A stretch of 64,000 nucleotides of DNA. It comes from Aurelia coerulea (lineage: Eukaryota; Cnidaria; Scyphozoa; Semaeostomeae; Ulmaridae). The DNA lies in contig CM076947.1 in the NCBI GenBank assembly GCA_039566865.1, positions 20,151,501 to 20,215,500 on the forward strand, written 5' to 3'. Shown one piece after another: positions 29,871 to 41,904 of this stretch (positions are counted from its first letter, which is position 1; every line of letters begins with the position of its first letter). The notes below the pieces were generated by a model, which saw nothing but the letters and a program-made list of their open reading frames with translations, was not told the origin of the DNA and did not search any database. The position numbers and the translations under genes were made by a program.

Positions 29871-30621
29871 ACGATGCAAACTGAAGCCAGGATTGCCACT
29901 AAAGAACCCAGAGATATAATTTTTCATTATACTTGGTGCTCAAAAATATCATGGCCATGATTTCAGTTTTTTGGACCCAAAATATCACTTTCGGCAATAT
30001 TCTGACCCAAATATATCGGACTTACCTCCCCGTATGTGCATTTGCTGAGTGCCCCCAAGGCTATAAACATACAACATGATGGGAAAACCTCCACCAGTCT
30101 CTGTGCTAATCCCCACCAGTGATGCATAATTTCCCAGCCAGTTTAGTGCCCTTTTCGGTAAGAATAATGGGCGAGTGAAATGTAAATCCTGTGCTTCCCG
30201 AAATATGCGGCAAAGAAAATTATGGACCAGTTGAAATGAAGCTTGAATTATATACCATTTGTAATGCCAGTTAAATTGGATTGGACCACGATTGGACGTA
30301 TAATATCGTTAGAAATATTCTACTTCTGTTCAGAAATGCTACCAAGCAACGAGAGTCAAAATGACGACTTTGCAAACCTTTGGCAATGATGCGTTTCGCG
30401 TTTTTGTCTTCCAGAAAAGTGTTAGAATTTTTCAAACTTTGCAGTTTTTAGCCGAAGAAACAGATTTTTTTCGAGTCGTCATCCTTTTCCGTGTCCTTAA
30501 GAAAGGTGAGAGATGTCATGTCAGTGTTCTTGGAGTAGGATTGAAGAATATTATACAACAATTCTGATAATATTCGGGTTGATGTAATTGGGTTGGGTCA
30601 TGGCTGACAACAAGGTTTACA
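29871..30621. other. No gene recognised; inverted partner of 29307-29345
   Basis: Bases 30022-30066 ('gtatgtgcatttgctgagtg' then 'cccccaaggctataaaca') are the inverse of 29307-29345, so a foldback of about 760 bp may enclose the LINE relic. A plus frame at 30361-30567 is unrecognised. Confidence 0.4.
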
Positions 30622-31146
30622 AGCATAGGCTCCAAATCTTTAACTCGGCGTAAAAAGGTGTGTGTAAGATTCAATGACCTATTTCTTCTGATTGAATGGC
30701 TTGAAAGAAACTTTAGATACTTATCTATAATTCTACCGTTGGACTTTCCAGAAATTTTCAATATTTTTTAAAATTGCAGCGTATTTTAAATTTCAGCTCA
30801 TTTGAGGATGTGACGTCATCAAATTTCTAAATCATAAACCAGATGAGTGACAGACTTTTGCTTGATACCATATTGTAGGCATTCATAAACTATGGTTTTC
30901 TTCGAAATTATTTCATGTTGCGTCAAACGGTTTAGAAATTACGATGGTTTTAAGTTTTTTTGAAAATTTTTGTTGAATTCTTGACAAAGAGGAAAAACAT
31001 TCTAACTCTGAAAATATTAGAGATTTCAGAAAAGTCCAACGGTAGAATTATAGAGAAATAGCTAAAGTTTATTTGAAGTCATTCAGTTCAAAGAAATAGG
31101 TCACTCAATTTTACACTAGCCTTTTTAAAGATTTGGAACCTATGCT
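30622..31146 (+). mobile_element. Family D foldback MITE, copy 5
   Basis: Termini AGCATAGGCTCC and GGAACCTATGCT. Target repeats AGGTTTACA (30613-30621) and AAGTTTACA (31147-31155) agree at 8 of 9. Complete arms; TGACGTCA at 30811-30818. Confidence 0.87.
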
Positions 31147-31155
31147 AAGTTTACA

Positions 31156-32161
31156 TAACTAGACACTATCTTTTGTCGGCCTGTAAGTAAAATCCCACAC
31201 TTGAGCCAAAAATCAATCCCACACAAATATCATTACCATTAGAATTACAAGATGAATGAGCAGACAAAGTAATTGATTCAATTTCTTCCAAGATTCAGAT
31301 AGATAAATGATTATTTTTAATTGAATTTAAATTGTATCAGCTGTACACTCTGTTTTTATCTCAAGGAAAATCGTTAGTTTGCAGTCACATGAAACCTCAA
31401 AAACCAACTGAAAACCAAATGATTCACATGATGGCGTACTGAGAGCCTTCAGGGCTTAATTGGGTGTATCTAGACTTATGAATTTTTGTCCCTTGTTTCC
31501 CTGCGTTCTTTGATTTATTGAAATCACTTGCTCAATAGGGATACTCATACGAATACTCTTATGAAGTGGGCCCCCTGTTTCAAAATGGCCTAAATTAGCG
31601 GGAGTTCTCGTACATTCAGCAAAATCGATTGCAATCAATCGATTGCAAAGGGTGTTCGCTAGACTCAATACAGAGTCCTAGTCATCGCAACAACAGTAAC
31701 ACATTGAACTTAATTATTACAGCAATAATAACATGTTGAACTGAATTACCAACGAAATTTTATGCTCCTTAGCAGTTGCGTATTTTGTGCTGCGCATTTC
31801 GGAATTGCGGAATGGAGTGAAAACATTGGGACAAGTGGAGTCAGTCTAGGTGTTCGCTATTCTGACAATACTTTGAAAGTTGAGAAACTCATGAATTTGA
31901 TTTCTTATCTACAGTTTGTGGAAATAGATAGCATTCTCTATATTGAAACTATAAAATTGCTGCAAGGCTCATAGAAACACCAATCGTTGATACGCTGATA
32001 TACATATACCTCGTTGTTATATTTCTAACTAATGAATTTACGAAACATAGAGGAATTTGAACCGGGTGATTAAAAAAAGTTAACACATTTGGGGGGCTGT
32101 GGAATAAAAAGCATGCAGCTGATGTTTTAAACTAAAATGTTAATCTATCAGTCAAAAGCTA
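31156..32161. other. No gene recognised
   Basis: Short frames at 31456-31668 (minus) and 31762-31974 (plus) have no known motif. A 'acagtaacacattgaactta' / 'aataacatgttgaactgaat' near-direct repeat lies at 31693-31746, and a CCGGGTGATTAAAAAAAG mariner-like tip near 32061 with no partner seen. Confidence 0.4.
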
Positions 32162-32635
32162 CAGTGAAAGCCCGCGTATAAGAACCTAGTGAATTAAGAA
32201 CCTACAGGCTGAAATTTTGCAATTAAACCTCAATTATATTATAGAACCTATTCAGCCTGGAATTTGAAATAGGTTCTTATTTCTAAAGAGCATGGGGTCT
32301 TATTCACAACTGAAATTTGTGGAAGAATAAAAAATGTTTATATTACCTGATGAGAAGCTTTTGAAAGATTTTCTCTGGATTATATAAACATTTCTGATTC
32401 TTCCACAAATTTCTGTTGGGGAATACATCTCATAAACTCAACTGATGTGAACTGACAGTAAATAATAGGCTTGAAGTTTGAATCTGAAGAAAAGAAATTC
32501 CTCAAAGCCATGAATAAAATAAGAACCAATTTAAGAACTTGAACAGCCTCATTTCCCACTAAATACCCGAAACATAAGAACCTAGTTATAGGCTGACTTG
32601 CAAAATTGTAGGTTCTTATACGCGAGTTTTTACTG
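32162..32635. mobile_element. Family K pogo-like MITE, copy 2
   Basis: Ends CAGTGAAAGCCCGCGTATAA and ...TATACGCGAGTTTTTACTG are flanked by TA (32160-32161 and 32636-32637). Interior 'gaacctacaggctgaaattt' as in copy 1. Confidence 0.85.
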
Positions 32636-33003
32636 TAACTTAGATGCGAAGATTTTGTTTGGCAAAGTCACTTATCATGCAGACCCAGAAAATGGTGGTA
32701 AGGGGATTGTATGGGAACAAGAATTCCATATTGGATTCTGGTCCATGATTTACTTGCCGTTGAAATTTAAATTCAAGAATTCAATACAGTTGTCAGTATC
32801 AGAAATGGAAATCAACTTCAATGGCGAGTAAATCATGGGTATACCAGAAACGAACGTGCAATTTTCATTTCCATACAAACCCCTTACCAGCATTTTCCTA
32901 ATTTCTGGGTCTAAAGAATGAGTGATTTTACAAAAAAATGTTCACATCCAAGTTAGCCTTTGCCTGATGCATTAACATTTTAGTTTTGAATATCGGCTTC
33001 ATA
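32636..33003. other. No gene; short palindromic pair
   Basis: 'aatggtggtaaggggattgt...tggtccatgatttac' is roughly inverted at 32815-32900 ('gagtaaatcatgggtatacc...accccttaccagcattttcc'), so a degraded foldback of about 230 bp may be present at 32675-32905. Confidence 0.35.
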
Positions 33004-33618
33004 CCAGGTGTCCCAAACAAATGTATACGGATTTGGTTGACTCAAGCGCTATGAATTTAGCTTCAATCAATGTCTAGTCACTCTAGAAATGTTCCTCGAT
33101 AGTTAACCTGAAGATAGATACCTCGTTTGTTGATATTGGTACTTTGAGAGCAGACATGTTAATCTTGAAAGCTCAAATTTGCCTCTTCCAGCAAACCAGA
33201 GTTTTAGCCTGTTGGCCAAAGCAATTTCGCAAGGCGCTGCGAATAAATCAACGGTAGCCTTGATAAAATTTGAACAAAGTTAGATCTTGTGTTATTCTGT
33301 TTTCCAGTAGTCACCCCTCCCCCTCCCAGTTACCCATTGAGAAGCTCCTTAATTTTTCATTGATTTCAGTTCTTAATTTCGATGTTGTGCTTCAGGAATT
33401 TGCTTAAGCCAAAAGGCCAAAGCTCTGGTTTGCAGGTGGACGCAAATTTGAGCTTTCAGGATTGATATTTTTGCTCTCAAAGCACCCATACCGAAAAACG
33501 ATGTACCTATGTTCAAGCTAACGATCGAGGAGAATTTTGAGAGTGATTAGCCATTGATTAAAGCTAAATTCACATCGCTTGAGTCAACCAAATCTGCATA
33601 CATTTTTGGGACAGCCGG
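33004..33618. mobile_element. Family B mariner-like MITE, copy 3
   Basis: Ends CCAGGTGTCCCAAACAAATG and ...CATTTTTGGGACAGCCGG, with TA at 33002-33003 and 33619-33620. Arms as in copy 1 with scattered substitutions. Confidence 0.83.
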
Positions 33619-33620
33619 TA

Positions 33621-34336
33621 GTTTTCATTTTGTGCCCTTTACTATAAGAATTGAGTCTAAAGTTAGGAATCCGTGATACAAAATTCAATGGCAATTTTCT
33701 CATAAAAATGAGTGTACTGGACATTGGATACGCTGAAAGGTCCTGAAGGGGGATCCTTAACCTCATTTTGTCCATGTTCTTTTGTGGGTGTTTACCGCCA
33801 AATTTCATAGATAAAAAGTCTTTGATCAAATTCAAAACCTTTTTCCTATTTTTAACTTGTTGCCTATATTCCTTGTCCCAATAAAAATCGCAGTTTACGA
33901 TTTTACCCCTTCAGAACACTCTATTAATTTTGTGTGTAAATGCTGGTGTCAAAAGTGTTGGAAGTACGTACATTAGAAAATAAATGCGACAAAAACAGCT
34001 TCGAAATCATTTTCCTCAATTTCAGACTTTGTCGTAGCCTTTGAAATGTCCAGCCCAACGCATTTACCTAGTCTCGAAAACTTTTGACTTCACTTGGAAA
34101 TGGTAATCTATGAAAATGGATTAAAAAAAAATTCAGAAAATGTGCTACCCCAGTTTTAACCCCAATTTACTCCACTGTGCTGTGCATACTAGCCTCAAAT
34201 TCCTTTCAGGTTTTTCCTGGCCTCTATGAAACAGCGAAATTAGAAAAAAAGTTTCTACAAAGGCCGTAAGTAAGAAATCCATACATACTAATTGGAAGAG
34301 TTGTACTAAATGCATGTAAATTAGAATAAAATACAG
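33621..34336. other. No gene recognised
   Basis: No convincing frame or repeat end. The minus-strand frames that reach in from 34337 onward may represent the 3' side of a small exon array. Confidence 0.4.
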
Positions 34337-34735
34337 ACTCACTGTCTGCAATAACTTTGCTTGAATCTCTTTCCCATAGTTTAATCGGTTGACCGTCCAA
34401 CCAAATACGCCTTTCCACATAAAGAACCCAAACAATTAACCTTTACTTACTTTATATAAGAGTTTTATGAAATACATAAGAAATCAAAATACTAACTACC
34501 CTCTTTGCTCTAACTTTGCTTGAATCTCTTTCCCATAGTTTAATCGGTTGGCTGTCCAACCAAATACGCCTTTCCACAAAAAGAGCCCAAACAATGAACC
34601 TTCACTTACTTTATAAAAGAGTCTTACGAAATACATATGAATCAAAATACTAACTCACCTCTTTGCTCTAACTTTGCTTGAATCTCTTTCCCGTAGCTGA
34701 ATCTGTTGACAATTGAATCAAAACATCGCTTGTGA
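34337..34735 (-). repeat. Tandem repeat of about 158 bp (2.4 units), exon-like on the minus strand
   Basis: 'ttgcttgaatctctttccc' recurs at 34357, 34516 and 34674. On the minus strand each unit holds an open block, VNRLNYGKEIQAKL in one frame (third unit VNRFSYGKEIQAKL). After it come donor-like sites: CAGTGAGT in unit 1 (34337-34344), GGTAGTTAG in unit 2 and AGAGGTGAGT in unit 3 (34653-34662). Third-base changes are partly synonymous in this frame. It may be a tandem exon duplication or a minisatellite. Confidence 0.5.
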
Positions 34736-35982
34736 TCTTCATGTCTACGATCAAGGATTCCTTTTTATAATCTATCGATTTGATTAAAGGCAAAACCACA
34801 GACAGAGAGTTTAGGATTCTTGGGGAAATCAGAATTCCTCTGACCTACCTCTAAAACACTCTGACTGACACAGCAAGCCTGCTTTAATGCTGATTAGTAA
34901 TCCCCCTATCGCTTTTAAGACGTCTAAAGTATGGCCTTTCTCTCAAAGACTTAGCCTGTTCTTAGTCTTTCGTGTAACAGTAAGATCATGCCGTGAAACC
35001 AATAACTCGTCCAGTTTATTGTTTGAAAACCAGAAGGTGGACAGGGCAACGATGCAGACTGTCCACAACCAATCTTTCTTGTCAATGGACTGAGTGGAGC
35101 CTTTGGCCATTGACTAATCTCTTATCAAAATTCTAGATAAAATAAAAAAAAATCCTGTTTCGATATGGTTTATCACTTCAGAACTGTGAATACTTTCCGT
35201 TTGTTGAGTATACAATAAACTCTTAGCTATTCTACGAAAGAGTCTGGATCTAGTGTTATTCTTATACATTTTCATACGCGAACAACAACAATAGCAACAG
35301 TGTCAACGACAACAACAACTTATGTTTTTGCTCAAACTGGGACTTGTGGACTTTCACATCAAAAAGTGGGACGAAGAGAAACAAAGGGGGCTATTCATCG
35401 CTGCAAAATAGTAACACAAAATTGCAGACCGCTGGTTTCAGTTATTAGGTAGATTTGCAATATTTGGTCTCCTGTACCCTTATGTTAGAGAGTCTGGTAC
35501 CCAGGGTAGGTCTCCTGAATGTCATCATTTTGCAACAGATTCTTATGGGGATGGTAGCAAACTTTATTTGAGCAGCTGAAGAGCACTATCATATGAAAGT
35601 TTAGCGAGAATCTTTTGCCGTTTTGTCGCAATCTTCATTCAAATGGGGCACAATTTTTTTTTTGGGAGGGGACAACCCCCCTGCCTCCTGTATAATAAAG
35701 CACTATCAACTCTTTGGAAAATGAACGAAATTTTGAATACAACCCCAGAACTCTTTATTTCAAAATCTACTTTATTCTGACACTGCAGGAGAACGAAGGG
35801 ATTGCTGCTTTTGAAAAAACCACTATTTTGCCATTCCTGTTCCACAAAAAAACTACCTTTCAGATTAACCAAAATAAGATCTCAAACTGTAACTTGAAGC
35901 CTATGCCATGCAAATGTTAGACTGATTACGATGAGTCCCAGTAATCGCTATTAAAAACGAGATTATTACACCAGACCGAGAC
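34736..35982. other. No gene recognised; one hairpin-related block
   Basis: Bases 35484-35508 ('atgttagagagtctggtaccc') match the hairpin inserted at 28353-28412. Several short frames (34887-35093, 35639-35872, 35714-35920) have no known motif. An ACA-rich stretch is at 35280-35320. Confidence 0.4.
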
Positions 35983-36507
35983 AGCATAGGTTTCAAATCT
36001 TCAAAAAGGCTGGTGTAAAATTCAGTGACCTATTTCTTTGAGCTGAATGACTTCCAAGAAACTTTAGCTATTTCTCTATAATTCTACCGATGGACTTTTC
36101 TAAAATCTTTAATATTTTCAGAATTAGAGTGTTTTTCGTCTTTTTCAAGAATTCAAGAAAAGTTTTCAACAAGACTTAAGACCATTGTAATTTCTAAACT
36201 GTTTGATGTAACATGAAATAATTTCGAAGAAAACCATAATTTATGAATGCCTACAATATGGTATCAAGCAAAGGTCTGTCACTCATCTGGTTTATGATTT
36301 AGAAATTTGATGACGTCATATCCTCAAATGAGTTGAAATGTAAGAGACGCTATAATTTAGAAAAACATTCAAAACTTCTAAAAAGTTCAACGGTAGAATT
36401 ATAAATAGGTATCTAAAGTTTCTTTCAAGCCATTCAATCAGAAGAAATAGGACACTGAATTTTACACCCACCTTTTTACGCCGAGTTAAAGGTTTGGAAC
36501 CTATGCT
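35983..36507 (-). mobile_element. Family D foldback MITE, copy 6
   Basis: Termini AGCATAGGTTTC and GGAACCTATGCT with complete arms, inverted relative to copies 2-5. The flanking 9-mers (GACCGAGAC and AGGCAAATG) do not match, so a flank was altered or the copy moved by recombination. TGACGTCA at 36311-36318. Confidence 0.83.
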
Positions 36508-36519
36508 AGGCAAATGTAT

Positions 36520-36600
36520 TAAAAACGGAACAATGGAAGGTACAGCTCCTCCACAGCAGCCTCACAAACGTGGCACAACCTTTCTGGGACATCCTGTTTA
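36520..36600 (-). mobile_element. Family E fragment, copy 3
   Basis: Reverse complement reads CAGGATGTCCCAGAAAGGTT then GGCTGCTGTGGAGGAGCTGT, the tip and sub-tip of the family also seen at 49695-49905 and 2095-2296. Confidence 0.6.
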
Positions 36601-37279
36601 TCTATCAGATTGTTGAGCAGCCATTCTATACCAGGGTTGATCTTTCTTAACATGGTGTATCACGTTAAAGCAACATAAAATCAATGTAAAATGACTTACA
36701 CGAAAAATGCACACAACATAAGGTTGGTAAGTCAGCAACCAATGTCCTCTGCTGATGCACACAATGTCCAGTTATTAGAGAAAGCAACCTTAAAACTTAT
36801 CCATCAATTTGCAAATTTCAAATTTGATATTCAATGGATCTCTTGGCACATCACTTGCAGATGTACTTGATAAAGTGATCTGACTTTATTTTATATAGGG
36901 AATTTAGGGTCAACGCTGACAAAGCCCAGTATTAGTCAAAGCTCGGCAGATGGCTTTTGTTAGTCAGTCGAGACCCTGGGTGTCAGACACACCCATGACC
37001 CAGAAGAACGTGATCTTCCTTTTTGGGCTCACCTGGCAGTTCAGGGTAGCCACTCTATAACAATGGTGGAACGTTGTAAGTTAAACAGTATAATGTCACC
37101 AAACTTGCTTATTGTAGGACAAGAGTTCAGTATTTTTTCATTGATGAATTTTTGAAGGGATTCCATCTCTAAATTTTTGTCGAAAGGGTGATTTTGCAGT
37201 TGTTTCAAAGGCAATTTCACATAGCGCTTCATCTTCATCTTCATTAAAATTGAAAGCGCTATTCTCAAGATGAATTGAA
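36601..37279. other. No gene recognised
   Basis: Short frames only. At 37100-37260 no inverted ends were found. The right side merges with a family W fragment. Confidence 0.35.
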
Positions 37280-37470
37280 CAAACCAAACATCTCCTTCTT
37301 GTACGATTGCTCGGATGTTAGTGGATTTGTGGACGGTTACATTTCGGTGGCTTTAGTGACGCTAGCTAGAAACTGCAGAAAACAACGAGCATGTTATCTA
37401 AAAAAATTGCGTTTACAGATTTGTTTAGAATTCGGCGAAGGAGCCCCTTTCGACATAACTCTCTTTGCTA
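37280..37470. mobile_element. Family W fragment
   Basis: 'caaaccaaacatctccttct', 'tacgattgctcggatgt', 'ggtggcttt', 'aactgcagaaaacaa' and 'ggagcccctttcg' parallel the complete element at 48448-48774, with sequence divergence. Confidence 0.55.
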
Positions 37471-37522
37471 AATCTATCTGTTCCTGTTGTCTGTTTGTAC
37501 TTTGCGTCCAGTCCCTTTTCCA

Positions 37523-37990
37523 TGCCACATAGACAACCAAAAACGTAGTCATTGCGGGTCAATCACGAGACATCATAGCACTACGTTTACTTTTAAAATA
37601 ACATAATAATGAAGTTGTCTGTCTGTCCCCCAACCAAATTGGGTATATGAGTCAGAATTTGTTAACGCCTAATGCCCTTAGATGCCACATAGATCTTCAA
37701 AATTTGTCATTGCGAGTCAATCACGAGACATCATAGCACTACTTTTAAAATAACATAATAATGAAGTTGTCTGTCTGTCCCCCAACCAAATTGGGTATAT
37801 GAGTCAGAATTTGTTAACGCCCAATGCCCGTAGATGCCACCTAGATCTTCAAGCTTAGTCATTGTGGGTCAATCATAAGACATCTTTTCATTGTTACTAC
37901 GTTCAAAATAACATTTAATAAAGTTGTTTGTTTCATAACTGGGCAATTGAATCATCGTTTCTTGATGCCTTATGGACGTCAGGTGCCCAT
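37523..37990 (+). repeat. Tandem repeat, 3 units of about 155 bp
   Basis: Units start TGCCAC at 37523, 37683 and 37835. Units 1 and 2 are nearly identical ('cgagacatcatagcacta', 'cccccaaccaaattgggtat'). Unit 3 is strongly diverged in its second half. No coding frame persists. Confidence 0.8.
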
Positions 37991-38007
37991 AGCTGGGTTG
38001 GTATATA

Positions 38008-38611
38008 CCGGGTGTCCCAAAAAAATGTATACAGATTTGGTTGACTGCAGCGAAGTGAATTTAGCTTTAATCAATGGCTAATTACTCTCAAAATGTTCCT
38101 CGATAGTTAACTTGAACATAGATACCTCGTTTGTTGGTATTGATGCTTTGAGAGCAGAATATCAATCTTAAAAGCTCAAATTTGTGTCCACGTGCAAGCC
38201 AGAGCTTTGGCCTTTTGGCCTTAGCAAATTCCTGAAGCACGTCGAAATTTAGAACTGAAATTATTGAAAAATTAAGAAACTTCCCAATGGGTGACTGGGG
38301 GTGACTTCTGGAAAACAGAGTTACACAAGATCTAATATTTTTCAAATATTATCAAGGTTATCTTTGATTTATACGCTGTGCCTTAAGAAATTGCTTAGGC
38401 CAAAAAGCTAAAGCTCTGGTTTGCAAGAAGAGGCAAATTTGAGCTTTCAAGATTGATATTTCTGCTCTCAAAGCACCAATACCAACAAACAAGGTATCTA
38501 TGTTCAAGTTAGCTATCAAGGAACACTTTGAGAGTGATTAACTATTGATTTAAGCTAAATTCACAGCACAAGAGTCAACCAAATCCGTATACATTTTTTT
38601 GGGACACCCGG
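38008..38611. mobile_element. Family B mariner-like MITE, copy 4
   Basis: Ends CCGGGTGTCCCAAAAAAATG and ...TTTTTTTGGGACACCCGG, TA at 38006-38007 and 38612-38613. 604 bp, closest to copy 1. Confidence 0.87.
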
Positions 38612-38739
38612 TAGGAGACAATAATCCCAGGTATGCCAAAGTGTGTTGAGGTACTTGAACATTTGCAGCAGCTTAAGAATATCAAAATATCAATAAGAAA
38701 ACCATTGTAACTATTTAGTGTTATGTGAAATGGTGGTTT

Positions 38740-40330
38740 GGCAGCAAACATTGAATGTCAACTCCTTAAGTCTCTATTATCGGCTTTTTTCGAGAAGAGA
38801 TGAAACATAAGTTGTCACAAATAGATCGTAGCTGTTACAATCCATTTGTAAAAACTTGTGTTTCATCTCTTCTCAAAAAGTGGGAAATAGAGACTTTAAA
38901 AGTTGTCATTCAATATGTTTCATCATACTGTCATTTTAAATAAAACAGAATATTTGCAACTTATTTAAAAGTTGACAACATTTAAAATGAAAGTAAACTG
39001 CAACAATAAATATTGATTGTCAACTTCTAAAGTCCTGTTACCAACCTTTTACTCAGAAGAGATAAATCATAAGTTTCACAAATTAATAGCTACAGTAACT
39101 GTCAATAGTGTCTTTGCATTATATTGTCAATTTGCATTTAATTTTACAATATTCTTTTCCATAATAAATGACAGTTTGATGAAGAACATCATTCGATGAC
39201 ATTGAATGTCAACTGTTAAAGCTTTTATTCCTAACTTTTTTCGAGAGGAGATGAAACATAAGTTATTTTAAATGAATTGGAACAGTAACTATTAATTGTC
39301 TCTTAGCATTATATTGTCAATTTGCATTTAATTTTGCAATATTCTTTTCTATAAATGACAGTTTGATGAAGAACATCATTCGATGACATTGAATGTCAAC
39401 TGTTAAAGCTTTCATTTATAACTGTTTTCGAGAGGAGATGAAACATAAGTTATTTTAAATGAATTGTAACAGTAACTATTAATTGTCTCTTAGCATTATA
39501 TTGTCAATTTGCATTTAATTTTGCAATATTCTTTTCCATAATAAATGACAGTTTGATGAAGAACATCATTCGATGACATTGAATGTCAACTGTTAAAGCT
39601 TTTATTTCTAACTTTTTTCGAGAGGAGATGAAACATAAGTTATTTTAAATGAATTGTAACAGTAACTATCAATTGTGTCTTAGCATTACATTGTCAATTT
39701 GCATTTAATTTTGCAATATTCTTTTCTATAAATGACAGTTTGATGAAGAACATCATTCGATGACATTGAATGTCAACTGTTAAAGCTTTCATTTATAACT
39801 GTTTTCGAGAGGAGATGAAACATAAGTTATTTTAAATGAATTGTAACAGTAACTATTAATTGTCTCTTAGCATTATATTGTCAATTTGCATTTAATTTTG
39901 CAATATTCTTTTCCATAATAAATGACAGTTTGATGAAGAACATCATTCGATGACATTGAATGTCAACTGTTAAAGCTTTTATTCCTAACTTTTTTCGAGA
40001 GGAGATGAAACATAAGTTATTTTAAATGAATTGTAACAGTAACTATTAATTGTGTCTTTGCATTATATTGTCAATTTTCAACCAATTTTGCGTTGAATTT
40101 TAACCTCTAAAGTTGTGTTGCCAACTGCTTTCGAGGAGACATGAAACATAAGTTATTACAAATTAATTGCAACAATTAATGGTGCCATACAAAATGTTGA
40201 CAAATGTCAAATAAGTTTGCAATTATTCTGCTTTGCAATTATTCTGACATTAACTATCAACAGTGTAATACCGTTAAAATGTCAAATTTCAAATCAGTTG
40301 GCAAAATAATTCTGTTTTTTCATTTAAATG
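38740..40330 (+). repeat. Satellite array, about 188-bp monomers with 377-bp higher-order period
   Basis: The core (39181 to about 40110) has monomers starting GAAGAACATCATTCG at 39181, 39368, 39558, 39745 and 39935, so the spacing alternates 187, 190, 187, 190. 187-bp monomers have 'ttctataaatgacag' and 190-bp ones 'ttccataataaatgacag'. The block after 'gttaaagc' also alternates ('ttttatt.ctaacttttttc' versus 'ttcatttataactgttttc'). The flanks (38740-39180 and 40110-40330) are older, diverged monomers; at 38752-38910 two lie head to head. Confidence 0.85.
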
Positions 40331-40416
40331 ACAATTTCATAAATACATTTGTCTGCTATCTCAAATGAGTTGCAAGGGCAATTACAAATAATGTTAAATC
40401 ACTGTAAGTCAATTTA

Positions 40417-40846
40417 CACGTTTTTTTTATAAGAAACTGGTTTATAAGAAAATAGTACTACGATGACCAAAAATTTAAGAAACTCTAGTACTACGCTCAA
40501 GAACAGTTAAGAAACTCTAAAACTTTATTTCTGTATGTTTCTCCTATTCTATGTCCCTCTAAAAAAGGTACCTTCGTCTTTTCTTGACTTTTAACTGCAA
40601 AATTGTTAAATTTTTGCCTTGATGTGCATAGCTTCTTCTTGATGACAATGTCAGTGCAAAATGGGAGCCCTTTGTCGAGAGGAAGGCTCAACTTCGAACA
40701 ATACCGCAATTTTAGGCCCAAAAAATAAGAAACTAATTAAGAAACTTTTACTACTAAAACACCGAAATTTTCCTGTGAAATTAAGAAACTTTTAGTACTA
40801 AGTGCTGATCCAAGTTTCTTAGGGCAAAAAAAAAAAACGTGTATCA
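40417..40846. mobile_element. Family J foldback with 'aagaaact' repeats
   Basis: Ends ACACGTTTTTTTTATAAGAA and ...GGGCAAAAAAAAAAAACGTGT are inverted. Both sides repeat 'taagaaacttttagtacta' blocks. A frame at 40497-40721 (minus) is interior and unrecognised. A relative may be at 42898-43272. Confidence 0.6.
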
Positions 40847-40911
40847 ATCCGTTTGAAAGAATTGCTCTTAATCTAATATGCTTGCTTGACACCAAATATT
40901 GAATGTCAAAG

Positions 40912-40970
40912 GTAATGGTAATGGTAACGGTATCGGTAACTGTAACAGTAACGGTAACAGCAACGGTAGG
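40912..40970 (+). repeat. (GGTAAC)n imperfect hexanucleotide repeat
   Basis: About ten units of GGTAAY/GTAACR with point variants. It yields spurious Gly-Asn and Val-Thr frames. Confidence 0.85.
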
Positions 40971-40974
40971 CCAC

Positions 40975-41180
40975 TGCCCCTCCTGCCCTCTCGAAAATGG
41001 CCTAAATATGTTATTTTCCTATTGCTTTGCCCTCAGATTTGTGGTTTTGCCCCCTGGTCGTGCCCTAAAACTGTGCCCCGTTTGGCCTGTATAAGAACCA
41101 ATCTATTGTATTCATTGTTCAAGAACCCAGGCTGACTTTCGAAATCGTAGATTCTTATACACGGGTGTCACGGGTGTTTA
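40975..41180. mobile_element. Dispersed GC-rich block followed by a family K right end
   Basis: 40978-41035 repeats the 'cccctcctgccctctcgaaa' block of 11100-11170. 41090-41177 has 'tataagaacca', 'aggctgactttcgaaatcgt' and ends GGGTGTTTACTGTA, the right end of a family K element. The left end is lost. Confidence 0.6.
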
Positions 41181-41589
41181 CTGTAGCTCAGGTCATTCAA
41201 TTTATATATCTATTCGATACCGTTGAAAATATCTGAGCAATTACTGGGAACTATGTGCGACTATGTGTACGCTTTTAGCAATTTTGCAACACTTGCAATT
41301 GCACGGTAAGCTACTAAAAGTTACTACCAAGATTTGTGAAAGGAGATTGAAATACGCTGGGCTGTGGGCATTGCACATCACTCTGATTAGATTGCTTCGG
41401 AGTTAGTTTTATTTTATGGAATGGGAACCCAACTTTGGCAAAACGAGTAGAGGAAGATGAAAGACAATTGCAGTGACACCCTACTCTTAAGAGTGACATC
41501 AGTTCAGGTGATACTACTGACATAAGATCAGCGATAATGGGCAGAGTTATTTAGAATGGTTATATCGAGGGTAACTAGTTTTCGTAGTA

Positions 41590-41755
41590 CAGCGTTACCC
41601 CGCCACTAAGAAATTCATTTTGTAAAACCAGGCTGTTTGATTTCTTATAAATATCATAAATCTTATACTAAGCCAAATGTTGGACAACGACTATGGTGCC
41701 ATCTGACAGGCTGCAGTTTCTTACAAGTCAGTTTCTTAGTAGCGGGGTAATACTG
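41590..41755. mobile_element. Pogo-like MITE with 'cagcgttaccccgc' ends
   Basis: CAGCGTTACCCCGCCACTAA and ...TTAGTAGCGGGGTAATACTG are inverted and flanked by TA. 'aagaaat'/'tttctta' follows both tips. About 166 bp, not family K. Confidence 0.7.
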
Positions 41756-41904
41756 TACTGCTAATGTACTCCAATCCAAAAATTTGCTGATTTTACCAGT
41801 AAGTAAAAATTTAAGGGTAATTTCTAAGCTTCTAACATAATTACCCAAAATTGATTTCTGGGATGAGCAGTGGGGTGCTATGGTGAGTTTTTTGCACAAT
41901 GTGT

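Noticed and set aside
40899..41135. Gly-Asn and Val-Thr frames
   Set aside because: Read from the GGTAAC hexanucleotide repeat.
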